Of a stretch of DNA of 64,000 bases, positions 8,483-16,700 are shown in pieces. This DNA comes from Streptomyces geranii (GTDB taxonomy: Bacteria > Actinomycetota > Actinomycetes > Streptomycetales > Streptomycetaceae). The stretch's first letter is position 1, and each line of letters starts with the position of its first letter. The position numbers and the translations under genes were made by a program. The DNA lies in assembly GCF_002954775.1 (NCBI RefSeq), contig NZ_PJME01000022.1, forward strand, positions 87,569 through 151,568, given 5' to 3'. The notes beneath the pieces are model-generated. The model searched no databases. It saw only the letters and a list, made by a program, of their open reading frames with translations, and was not told where the DNA came from.

Positions 8483-9550
8483 GTGAGTACCGAAGGAAAC
8501 CTCGCCCGTCTGGACCGGGTGTTCGCGAGGCTGGACCGGGAACCGGGACGGCCGACCCACATCGGTGTGCCGAAGATGAGCCGGCACAGGATCGCGCTCC
8601 TTGTCGCGACCCTGGCCTTCTACCTCGCCACCGTGTGGGCCGTCGTGATCACCTCGTGGCTGGTCCGGCTCGACTGGCAGGTCATGTTCTTCCGGCCCTA
8701 CCAGCAGTGGCCGGAGATCCACGCGTTCCTCGACTACTACGTGGTGCTCGGCCAGCGCGGCCCCACCGCCGTGATGATCTCGGCCTGGCTGGGCTGGCGT
8801 GCCTGGCGGCAGCGGACACTGCGTCCGCTGCTCGTGTTCGGCGTGGCGCTGCTGCTGCTCAATGTCACGGTCGGTGCCGCCAAGATCGGCATGGGCCGGC
8901 TGGGCCCGCACTACGCGACCACCATCGGGTCGAACGAGATGGGCATGGGCGGGGATATATTCCCCAGCGGTCACACCGCGAACGCCGTGGTGACCTGGGG
9001 CATCCTGGCGTATCTGGCGACGGGCCCGCTGGCCAGGCGCTGGCTGTCCGCCGGTTCGGCGCTGATGTCGCTGGGCGTCGGTCTCACGACGGTCTATCTG
9101 GGCACGCACTGGCTGAGCGATGTCGTCCTGGGCTGGGTCGCGGGTCTGCTGGTCCTGCTGGCGCTGCCGTGGTTCGAGCCGCTGATCCCGCGCGCGGAGA
9201 CCTTCATCCTGTCGCTGCGCGACCGCCGGCGGGCCCGTGGCACCAGCGTCGGCACCGCGCCCGTACCGGCCCGGGTGGGTACGCCCGCGCTGCTGGGGCC
9301 GCACGCGACCGCCGAGGAGGAGGCCACGGCCCGGGAGAACACCACCCCGGCGGCCCGCTCGGCCCGGACACCCAACCACCCGACTCACCCGGTGCATCCG
9401 GTCCATCCGGCTCCGAGTCCGTACGTGATCCGCTCGGAGCGCACTCCGGCCACCCCGGCCGGAAGCCGTCGTCCGCCGCACGCGGACCGCGCCCCGCGCA
9501 CCACGGGCGGCACCCCGCCGGTCCGTCACCCGCTGCCCGGCAACGGCTGA
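8483..9550 (+). CDS. PAP2-superfamily membrane phosphatase
   Basis: The 355-residue protein has five to six membrane spans and the three PAP2 signature patches: K-I-G-M-G-R-L-G-P, F-P-S-G-H-T-A with the catalytic histidine, and T-T-V-Y-L-G-T-H-W-L-S-D with the nucleophile-activating histidine. It should hydrolyse a lipid phosphate or pyrophosphate at the membrane, for example phosphatidate or a polyprenyl diphosphate. The C-terminal ~130 residues are a Pro/Thr/Arg-rich hydrophilic tail with a short H-P-T-H-P-V-H-P-V-H-P run. The GTG start has no obvious ribosome binding site and lies in an AT-richer upstream stretch (8280-8480) that probably holds the promoter. Confidence 0.88.
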   Translation: MSTEGNLARLDRVFARLDREPGRPTHIGVPKMSRHRIALLVATLAFYLATVWAVVITSWLVRLDWQVMFFRPYQQWPEIHAFLDYYVVLGQRGPTAVMISAWLGWRAWRQRTLRPLLVFGVALLLLNVTVGAAKIGMGRLGPHYATTIGSNEMGMGGDIFPSGHTANAVVTWGILAYLATGPLARRWLSAGSALMSLGVGLTTVYLGTHWLSDVVLGWVAGLLVLLALPWFEPLIPRAETFILSLRDRRRARGTSVGTAPVPARVGTPALLGPHATAEEEATARENTTPAARSARTPNHPTHPVHPVHPAPSPYVIRSERTPATPAGSRRPPHADRAPRTTGGTPPVRHPLPGNG

Positions 9551-9562
9551 GCGGCGAGCGAG

Positions 9563-9599
9563 AGGCCCGCGGGGGCGCCTTGTGCACGCCTGCGGGCCT
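9563..9599. terminator. Bidirectional hairpin terminator
   Basis: AGGCCCGC and GCGGGCCT pair across a partly paired loop, between the stops of the converging PAP2 and I78 genes. There is no T-run, as is usual in Streptomyces. Confidence 0.6.
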
Positions 9600-9610
9600 G
9601 TGGGCCCTGC

Positions 9611-9832
9611 TCAGCCCTTCCAGCAGCGGGCCACCCTGCCGTCGGCGACCTCGAAGTTCAGCCGTCCCGACCGGTACTCCATGGTGATGATCGCCCCGGG
9701 CGGCAGCGACCGCACCGCGACCCAGCCGCGCTCCCTGGCGAGCCGCTCGGCCCGCGCCGAGTCGAGGCCGACGTACGCGTCCGGACTGTCCTGAGGTTCT
9801 TCGGGCCTGGGAATCGGTGCCATGTCCGTCAC
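9611..9832 (-). CDS. Small I78-family peptidase inhibitor-like protein
   Basis: This 73-residue frame starts with GTG at 9832; an in-frame ATG at 9823 is an alternative. Residues ~22-73 match the I78 inhibitor fold: A-E-R-L-A-R-E-R-G-W, then P-P-G-A-I-I-T-M-E-Y-R-S-G-R-L-N-F-E-V, then a final G-R-V-A-R-C-W-K-G. I78 proteins bind the active site of serine peptidases with an exposed loop near the R-L-N motif. No signal peptide is visible, so it would act in the cytoplasm unless exported in a non-classical way. Its target is unknown. Confidence 0.7.
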   Translation of the reverse strand: MTDMAPIPRPEEPQDSPDAYVGLDSARAERLARERGWVAVRSLPPGAIITMEYRSGRLNFEVADGRVARCWKG

Positions 9833-10178
9833 CGTAGGCGCCCACCGACGGCCGGGGGAAGCCCGGCCCCGGACAACCGGTCACGCTTCTGTCACAAGAT
9901 CACGACAGTAGTCACGACAGTAGTTTCGAGCGATAATCATCACGCACAGGTAATTCGCCACTCCCCCGAGAGCCCCGATAAACCCCGCCCAAGAACGCCG
10001 GAAGGGCACCCGGGTGACAGTGGGACGGCGGCGAATTGCGCCGCTCATCTCCATACCTGCGGCTTACGCGCTTCTTACACCCGTCATACATGGTGATGCC
10101 ACGCGTCTCGGTCCACGCCCCTCCGAAGGAACGCATGGAACAGCCATGACTTCCCCACATAACCCCCTCATCGTGAGT
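9833..10178. other. Intergenic region with a 12-bp direct repeat
   Basis: About 345 bases lie between the I78 gene and the end of the WYL regulator. The 12-mer CACGACAGTAGT occurs twice in tandem at 9901-9924, just upstream of the I78 start, and may be a regulatory site. Short plus-strand ATG frames near 10108-10170 have no recognisable product and run into the antisense of the regulator. No gene is called. Confidence 0.4.
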
Positions 10179-11141
10179 TCATCGCTCCACCGCGCGGGAC
10201 AGCCGGTCGCGGGCGGTCCTGATCACGTCGACGAGTTCCACGGGCTCCAGCACCTCGAACTCGAAGCCCATCAGCATGACGTGGACGACCATCACATCGA
10301 GGCTCGCGGCCCCTGTGCGCAGCAGACACGCGTCCTCGCCGTCCGGCTCCAGCGTCCCGGCGGAGGGCGAGATCCGCTCGGCCGCCTCCGCGAGGGGCAC
10401 CAGCAGCCGGACGACGGCGTGCGAGGCGTACGCGCGCGTGGAGACGCCTTTGGAGACATAGGCGGCGAGATCGTCGGCAGGGGGCGTACGAGGGGTGAAG
10501 CGCGGCCCGTGCGGCGGCTTCGGCGTGAGACGGTCCACGCGGAACGTACGCCAGTCGGCGCGGTCGACGTCCCAGGCGACCAGGTACCAGCGCCGCTCGG
10601 TGCAGACCAGGCGGTGCGGTTCGACGGTACGGCGGGACACCGCTCCGTCGTGTCCGCGGTACTCGAAGCGCAGGCGTTCCGTGTCCCGGCAGAGGTGGGC
10701 GAGTTCGGTGAGGACGGCCGGATCGACGGCGGAGGGCTGCGGTCCCCGGAGCATCGGCACGGTGAAGGCGTTCAGGGCTCCGACACGCCGCCTGAGCCGG
10801 TCGGGCAGCACCTGTTCAAGTTTGGCCAGTGCCCGTACGGAGGTCTCGCCGATGCCCTCGATGCCCTGCCCGGCGGCCGTGCGCAGCCCGACGGCCACGG
10901 CGACGGCCTCGTCGTCGTCCAGCAGCAGCGGCGGCAACTCGGCGCCCGCGCCCAGCTGGTAGCCGCCGCCCGTACCGGGGCTCGCGTTAACCGGATACCC
11001 CAGCTCGCGCAGCCGGTCGACATCGCGGCGCACGGTCCGCGCGGTGACCCCGAGCCGGTCGGCGAGATCGGCGCCGGACCACTCGCGGTGGGCCTGGAGC
11101 AGCGAGAGCAGGCGCAGCAGTCGTGCCGAGGTCTCCAACAT
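10179..11141 (-). CDS. WYL-domain transcriptional regulator, YafY type
   Basis: The 320-residue protein has an N-terminal winged helix (HTH_11; L-A-D-R-L-G-V-T-A-R-T-V-R-R-D-V-D-R-L, residues ~28-46) and a WYL ligand-binding domain with L-V-C-T-E-R-R-W-Y-L-V-A-W-D and a WCX-like C-terminus. Such proteins sense small molecules or nucleic acid ligands and often regulate neighbouring genes. ATG at 11141 is chosen because GGAG sits nine bases upstream. An upstream ATG/GTG pair at 11156-11159 lies inside the tandem repeat and lacks a ribosome binding site. It follows the ABC binding-protein gene on the same strand, so it may regulate that system, but this is inference. Confidence 0.85.
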   Translation of the reverse strand: MLETSARLLRLLSLLQAHREWSGADLADRLGVTARTVRRDVDRLRELGYPVNASPGTGGGYQLGAGAELPPLLLDDDEAVAVAVGLRTAAGQGIEGIGETSVRALAKLEQVLPDRLRRRVGALNAFTVPMLRGPQPSAVDPAVLTELAHLCRDTERLRFEYRGHDGAVSRRTVEPHRLVCTERRWYLVAWDVDRADWRTFRVDRLTPKPPHGPRFTPRTPPADDLAAYVSKGVSTRAYASHAVVRLLVPLAEAAERISPSAGTLEPDGEDACLLRTGAASLDVMVVHVMLMGFEFEVLEPVELVDVIRTARDRLSRAVER

Positions 11142-11264
11142 GGTCGAAGTCTCCATCACGGCCGGGAAGTCTTCGTCAGGGCCGGGGTGCCTTCGTCACG
11201 GCCGAGAAGTCTCCATCAAGGGCGAGAAGTCTCCGTCAAGGGCGGGCAGTCTCCGTCAAGGGCG
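11142..11264. repeat. Tandem ~20-bp repeat upstream of the WYL regulator
   Basis: About six imperfect copies of a 20-base unit (plus-strand consensus GGCGAGAAGTCTCCGTCAAG) fill the gap between the binding-protein gene and the regulator. The rightmost copies supply the stop codon of the binding-protein gene. The leftmost copy supplies the GGAG ribosome binding site of the regulator, and the array continues degenerately into its first codons. Confidence 0.85.
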
Positions 11265-12587
11265 GTACGACAGTTGCGGCACCTCGAAACAGGTGCTGTC
11301 CATGTCCCCTTGCGAGACCCATCCCTTGCCGTCCTGCCACCGGGCCACCGACAGACACGTCCGGCGCGTGGCCGGTGGCTCCGCCAGCCGCTCGAAGGAG
11401 ACCGGGAGCAGCAGGCCGCCGGCGGTGTGGTCCTCGCTCCGGTTCATGTATCCGTCGACGCACGCGCGCGTGATGCCCGTTCTCGTTCCCGCGCAGGACT
11501 CCGCCGCGTCCGTGAACCACTTCGCCGCCGCCCAGCCCTCCAACTGCCACTGGGAGTGCGTCTTCAGCCCCTCGGTCGCGTCCCGGAACTCCCGTACGGC
11601 CGCCTGTCCCGTGTCCTCGTAGTTGCGGCTCGACCCGGTCGCCCACAGGGCGTTGCGGCACCGCGGGGAGTCCTTGTAGTCCTCGGGGACGGTGGAGGTC
11701 CAGTTCTGTACGTTCGTCACCTTGGCGGTGACCTCGGCGCCGACCTCGTCCATCGCCTCGCACAGTTGGGCGTTGCCGTGCGTGTCGAGGGCGTCGAAGA
11801 CCAGGTCGGCGCCCTGTTCCTTCAGGTCGGCCGCCACCGCGCGGAAGTTGGGCAGCGCGAAGTCGACCTCCTCGGTGACCACGTCGTAGCCCTCGGCCTT
11901 CAGCCCCCGGGCGACCAGGCGGGCGTAGGCGGCCGAGGCGGCCTGGTTGTAGGAGACGACGGCTGCCGTACGGGCGCCGTGCTCGCGCGCGAAGTAGCGG
12001 TAGACCTCGGTGCCGCCGTAGAGCCGTCCGTCCCAGCCTGGGGTGCCGTTCCGGGGCGCGAGGCTGCCGTAGATGCCGTACAGGTGCGGGTAGGTGTCGT
12101 AGGCGGCGCCGATGGGCTGGCCGCCGATGTCGGGCACGCGTGCGCGTGCGACGAGTGCGGCGCCCGCGTAGTCGAGGGCGGTGGTGGCGACCAGGGCGAC
12201 GACTGCGTTCCCGTCGGTGCCGTCGGTCTCGTCGGTCCCGTCGATCAGCTTGTGCACGCACTCGTTGTTGCCGACTCCGCTGCCGCCGTCGTCGCAGAGC
12301 CTGACCTCGACCTGGCGGCCGTCGATGCCCCCGCGCGCGTTGAGCCGCTCGAACCAGGCCCGGGCGCCGTCGCGCGGGCCGGTGAAGGCGGTGGCGCCGA
12401 CCGGGCTGGTGGCGCTGGTGATGATGCCGACGCGGAGGGGTGTCGTACCGGCCGAGGGTGTCGACCGGGTACCGCGGTGCTCGAAGTCGCTCTCCGGGAG
12501 GCGGCTGCCGCAGGCCGTGCTCAGCAGGAGCAGCAGTCCCGCGACGGCCGCGACGGCCGGCTCAGCAGCCCGGGGCCGCCGTCGCAT
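11256..12587 (-). CDS. ABC transporter substrate-binding lipoprotein, Liv/amide type
   Basis: The 443-residue protein begins with a basic N-terminus and a lipobox, L-L-L-L-L-S-T-A-C (cysteine near residue 26), so it is exported and lipid-anchored. The mature part has the type 1 periplasmic-binding fold of branched-chain amino acid/amide receptors: L-R-V-G-I-I-T-S-A-T, a duplicated two-lobe architecture, and A-A-V-V-S-Y-N-Q-A-A-S-A-A-Y-A-R. It should capture ligand for the permease encoded on the opposite strand at 13770. Its start overlaps the end of the upstream lipoprotein gene by 26 bases, which suggests translational coupling. Ligand unknown. Confidence 0.85.
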   Translation of the reverse strand: MRRRPRAAEPAVAAVAGLLLLLSTACGSRLPESDFEHRGTRSTPSAGTTPLRVGIITSATSPVGATAFTGPRDGARAWFERLNARGGIDGRQVEVRLCDDGGSGVGNNECVHKLIDGTDETDGTDGNAVVALVATTALDYAGAALVARARVPDIGGQPIGAAYDTYPHLYGIYGSLAPRNGTPGWDGRLYGGTEVYRYFAREHGARTAAVVSYNQAASAAYARLVARGLKAEGYDVVTEEVDFALPNFRAVAADLKEQGADLVFDALDTHGNAQLCEAMDEVGAEVTAKVTNVQNWTSTVPEDYKDSPRCRNALWATGSSRNYEDTGQAAVREFRDATEGLKTHSQWQLEGWAAAKWFTDAAESCAGTRTGITRACVDGYMNRSEDHTAGGLLLPVSFERLAEPPATRRTCLSVARWQDGKGWVSQGDMDSTCFEVPQLSYRP

Positions 12588-13143
12588 TGCCGCTCAGCCC
12601 GACCAGGGCGCAGAGCGTGTTGACGGTGACCTTCCAGGTGCCGTCCTGTTCGACGGCGGTGCCGGAGGCGTTGGGCAGGGCCGTGGCGCCCTCCAGGAGC
12701 AGCGCGTAGTTGACGCTGGCCGTGGTCGGCGAGGTGAACTCGACGTCGTCGACCTTGGCCTCGACCTGTCCGCCCCGCTGGTCGCCGCTGAACGCCTGGA
12801 GGAGCAGGCCCAGTTCGTCGCCGTTCTCCAGGACGGCCTGCTTCTCCTTGAGGGAGACGGCCGGGTCGAAGAACTTGACCCAGTTCTGCCGGACCTCCTT
12901 CTCGGCGGCGACGGGGTCGGCCGGACCGGCGCCGGTCGGCTCACCCGTGGGCTCGGCGGACGTCTCGGTCGCGTCGCCGGTCGGTTCCGTGGACACGGAC
13001 GGGGTGGACGTCGTCGCGTCCCCGCCCCCGCCGCCGTCGTCACTGCACGCCGCGAGGGCCGGGCCGAGGAAGAGCAGCAGGGCGGCCAGGAACGCCGTAC
13101 CCCGCCGAGCGTTCCCCCGCCCGAGGTCGGTCCCGAGAACCAT
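12562..13143 (-). CDS. Small Mtb12-like lipoprotein
   Basis: From ATG at 13143 this is a 193-residue lipoprotein. A hydrophobic stretch ends in A-L-A-A-C, followed by a Thr/Ser/Pro-rich spacer. The C-terminal ~100 residues (V-R-Q-N-W-V-K-F-F-D-P...V-N-Y-A-L-L-L-E-G) resemble the low-molecular-weight antigen MTB12 fold of actinobacteria, whose biochemical role is not known. It is first in the minus-strand pair with the binding protein and lies 134 bases from the divergent permease genes, so it is probably part of the same transport module. Confidence 0.7.
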   Translation of the reverse strand: MVLGTDLGRGNARRGTAFLAALLLFLGPALAACSDDGGGGGDATTSTPSVSTEPTGDATETSAEPTGEPTGAGPADPVAAEKEVRQNWVKFFDPAVSLKEKQAVLENGDELGLLLQAFSGDQRGGQVEAKVDDVEFTSPTTASVNYALLLEGATALPNASGTAVEQDGTWKVTVNTLCALVGLSGNATAAPGC

Positions 13144-13254
13144 CTGGCTCACCACCGGGTGTCGGTCCGGGCCAGGCGGGCCCGGTGCTTTCAGGGTCGG
13201 CTGACAGCGGGCATAGTGCAAGCCATTGGCCTCGCTTGGAAGACACAGCCAGGA

Positions 13255-13267
13255 CACACGACGTGTG
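13255..13267. promoter_or_regulatory. Palindrome in the divergent ABC promoter region
   Basis: CACACGACGTGTG is a perfect inverted repeat about a central A, ten bases before the likely start of the plus-strand operon and inside the 134-base divergent region. Its position would suit an operator for both directions. The regulator is unknown. Confidence 0.35.
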
Positions 13268-13277
13268 GGAGCCAAGG

Positions 13278-13766
13278 ATGCGGACAGCCCGACCTGCTCG
13301 ATCGGCCCGACCGCGGACCGCTGGTCCCGTCCTCTGGGCGGGCTGGGCCGCGCTGGCGGCGGGCGCGGTGCTGTGCGTGGTCGGCTGGTACGGCGTCTCG
13401 GGCGAGCGTTTCGCGGAACGGCAGCTGCCGTACCTCGCGTCCTGCACGGTCCCCGGGGCCGCCCTGATCGTCGCGGGGGCCGTCCTCCTCGCGCACGCCC
13501 GGGACTCCCTCGCGGCGGCCCGCGTGGAGGAGCTGTACGGCCTCCTGGTGGCCGCGGAGCCCGCCGAGGCCACCGGAGAGCCGGTCATCGCTCCCGTGGC
13601 CGTCAGCGGCCGGCTGCTGATGGTGCCGGGCGGCACCCTGTGGCACCGCGCGGACTGTCCCCTGGTCACCGGGAAGCCGGAGGCGGTACCGGTGGACGGC
13701 AAACTCCTGGCCACCGGCGAGCTGGCCCCCTGCCCGATCTGCGAGCCGGACTCGGCGGACGACTGA
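13278..13766 (+). CDS. Small membrane protein with H-x-x-x-C...C-x-x-C motif
   Basis: The 162-residue protein has two hydrophobic segments (about residues 13-35 and 55-75), then a cytoplasmic C-terminal half ending W-H-R-A-D-C-P-L-V-T-G and L-A-P-C-P-I-C. The H, C and C-x-x-C residues could bind one zinc or iron. This pattern recurs in small actinobacterial proteins annotated only as hypothetical. It stops three bases before the fused ABC gene and is surely cotranscribed with it, so it may be an accessory or sensor subunit. An in-frame GTG at 13263 is an alternative start; neither has a strong ribosome binding site. Confidence 0.65.
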   Translation: MRTARPARSARPRTAGPVLWAGWAALAAGAVLCVVGWYGVSGERFAERQLPYLASCTVPGAALIVAGAVLLAHARDSLAAARVEELYGLLVAAEPAEATGEPVIAPVAVSGRLLMVPGGTLWHRADCPLVTGKPEAVPVDGKLLATGELAPCPICEPDSADD

Positions 13767-13769
13767 CCG

Positions 13770-16700
13770 ATGGCGTCCCTGACGTACGACCTCACCCTCG
13801 CGGGTCTGTCGATCGGCGGCGCGGCGGCCCTCACCGGGATCGGTCTGATCGTCACCTACCGCGCGACCGGCGTACTGAACTTCGCGCACGGCGCCGTCGC
13901 GATGGTGTGCGCGTACGCGCTGCGGCAGTGCACGGTCGAGTGGGGCTGGCCCCTGTGGCTCGGCGCCCTGGTGACGCTGTTCGTGCTGGCCCCGGCGATC
14001 GGCCTGGCCCTGGAACGGTTCGTGTTCCGGCCGCTCGCGGTCCTGGGCGGCGATCCGGCACGGACCCTGGTCGCGTCGATCGGTGTGTTCGTGCTGCTGG
14101 TGGGCGGGGCCGTGCTGGTGTGGGGCCCCGGGGCGCGGGCGGACGCGCCCGAACTGGTGTCCGCGGACCCCTGGGGACAGCTGACGGTGGCCCTGGTGCT
14201 GGCCGCCGCAGTGGGCGCGGTCACCCGGTGGACGCGGTTCGGGCGGGAGCTGCGCGCGGTGGTCGACGACCGACAACTGGCGGTGCTGCACGGCATCGAC
14301 GCGGACCGGGTCGCCGCGGCGGGCTGGGCGTTCGGCTCGTTCACGGCGGGCCTGACGGGCGTGCTGCTGGCTCCGTACGTCCGCCTGGACCCGTACGGCA
14401 TGCCGCTGCTGGTGATGGAGGTGGTGGCCGTAGCGGTGGCCGCCCGGATGCGCAGCCTGCCTGTGGCGGTGCTGGTCGCGCTGGGCATCGGGGTGGCCCA
14501 GAGCCAGCTGACGCGCCTTCACCCCTCGGGCTGGGCGCAGCCGCTGCTGCAGGCGGTCGGCAGCAACCTCTTCGTGGTCGCGCTGCTGGTCGCGGCGCTG
14601 GTCCTGCCGGGCATCGGCACGCGGGACGCGCTCCCGCGCGCGGTACCGGTCCGTACGCCGACTCCGCCGGGCGTGTGGATCGTGGCGGGGGTGCTGTTCC
14701 TGCTGCCGCTGGGCTTCGCGGGCTCGGACCTGCATACGTCGGTCCAGGTGCCGGCGCTGGGCGTGGTGCTGCTGTCCCTGGTGGTGGTGACCGGCCGGGG
14801 CGGCCGGCTCTCGCTGGGCCAGGCGGCCTACGCGGGCCTGGGCGCCCTCTTCACGGCCCTGCTGGCGGCCGGCCGCTTCCCCGGCCTGCCCCGGCTCCCC
14901 GAACTGGCCGCGCTGGCGCTGGCGGTGCTCCTGGTGGCTCCCCTGGGCCTGCTGACGGGCTGGCCGGCGATCGGCCGCCACGGCCTGGCACTGGCGCTGG
15001 CCACCTTCGCGGTGGGCGTCGGGGTGAGCCGTTTCGTCTTCGCCCAGCCGTACGCCACGGCGGGCCTGACGGTGCACCGCCCGGCGGGCTTCGAGGGCGA
15101 CCGCGCGTTCTACGTCCTGGAACTGGCCCTGCTGGCGCTCGCGTTGCTGGCGACACGCTTCCTGCGCGCGGGCCGCACGGGCCGGGCCCTGGCGGCGATG
15201 CGGGACGACGAGCGGGGCGCGTCGGCGGCGGGCGTACGGGTCCCGTCCCTGAAGCTCCTGGCCTTCGTCGCGGGCGCCTCCCTGGCCGCCCTCGGCGGCG
15301 CCCTCCTGACGATGGGCCTGCGCGCCTTCGACCCGAGCACGTTCGACCCCGTACGCGGCCTGCTGTGGTTCGCCGCGGTGGTGGTCCTGGGCGCCGACAG
15401 CACCCTGGGCGCACTGACGGCGGCGGCCCTGCTGGTGGGCCTGGACGCGGGGGCACGGGGCGGGATGGCAGCGGCCCTGATCGGCGTACTGGCGACCCTG
15501 ACGGGCCGCTTCCCGACCGGCCCGTACGAGGCCCTGCGCGCAGCGACAGCACGACTGCGACCGGGACAGGGGGCGGCGCGACTGACGCCTCTGGGGGTTG
15601 CCGTGCGGGACCGGGTGCGGGCTACGGGGCTTGGGCGACAGGGGGGCACAGGGCGCGGGCGGGTGGGGGTGACGCGACATGGGCGGCTGGAGACGGCAGC
15701 GCGGGGAGGGCCGGAGGGCACCTCGCACGGGCGGCCTGGGGCAGCGAGGTCCGGACCGCCGGAGGGCACCGCACACGGACGGCCGGATGCGGCACGACCC
15801 GGACAGCCGGAATCCGCCCCGCCCGGACAGCCGAAGGCGGCCCCGCCAGGACCGCTGGAGGCAGCGCGGCCCGGGCCACCGGAACCCACGCCGCACGAAC
15901 AGTCGGAGGCGACACCACACGGACGACCGGAAGCGGCGCGGCCCGGGCCACGGGAAGCCGCACCCCACGGACGGCTGGAGGGCACCCCACGCGGACAGCC
16001 GGAGGACGCCCCACGCGGACGACCGGAGGCAGCGCGGCCAGATCCACCGGAACCCTCCCCACACGGACAGCCGGAGGCGGCGCGCCACCGGCAGCCGGGG
16101 GCCGCCCCGCACGAACGACCGGAAGCAGCACGGCCCGAACCACCGAAAGCCGCACCACACGAACAGCTGGAGGCAACCCCGCACGGACAGCCGGAGGCTG
16201 CGCCGTCCGGACCGCCAGAGGTCACCCTGCCCGGGTCGCCGGAGGCGGCCTCGCGCAGACGGCCGGTCGGCGCCCCGGCCAAGCCGTCGGAAGCCGCCCC
16301 GCGCGGACGGCTGCTGGGCAAGGGCGCATCACGGGCCGCCCCGCCCGCTCCCCCAGTTGCCCCGCGACTTTCTCGGGCCGCCCCCGGCGGCTCCTCCCCC
16401 GCACCGCTCCTGCGCGCGCGTGGCCTCCACGTCCGCTACGGCGGCTTCGCCGTGCTCGGTGGGGTGGATCTCGACGTTCGGCCCGGGCGGGTCGTCGCGG
16501 TGGTCGGGCCCAATGGGGCCGGGAAGAGCACCCTGTTCCACTGTCTTGCCGGAACCGTGCGTCCCACGCGCGGGAAGGTGTTCTTCGGGGCGCGGGACAT
16601 CACGCGGCTCGCCGCCCACGCCCGTACCCGGCTCGGTGTCGCCCGGACCTTCCAGCAGCTGGCCGTCTTCCCGTCGTTGACGGTCTCCGAGAACGTCCGG

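Noticed and set aside
10014..12623. 869-residue plus-strand ORF
   Set aside because: Antisense to the WYL regulator and the binding-protein gene, both with firm homology.
13191..16184. 997-residue minus-strand ORF
   Set aside because: Antisense to the fused transporter; Arg/Gln/His-rich with no domain.
15110..16321. Minus-strand repeat ORF of 403 residues
   Set aside because: It reads the 24-bp repeat on the wrong strand; repeats leave all frames open.
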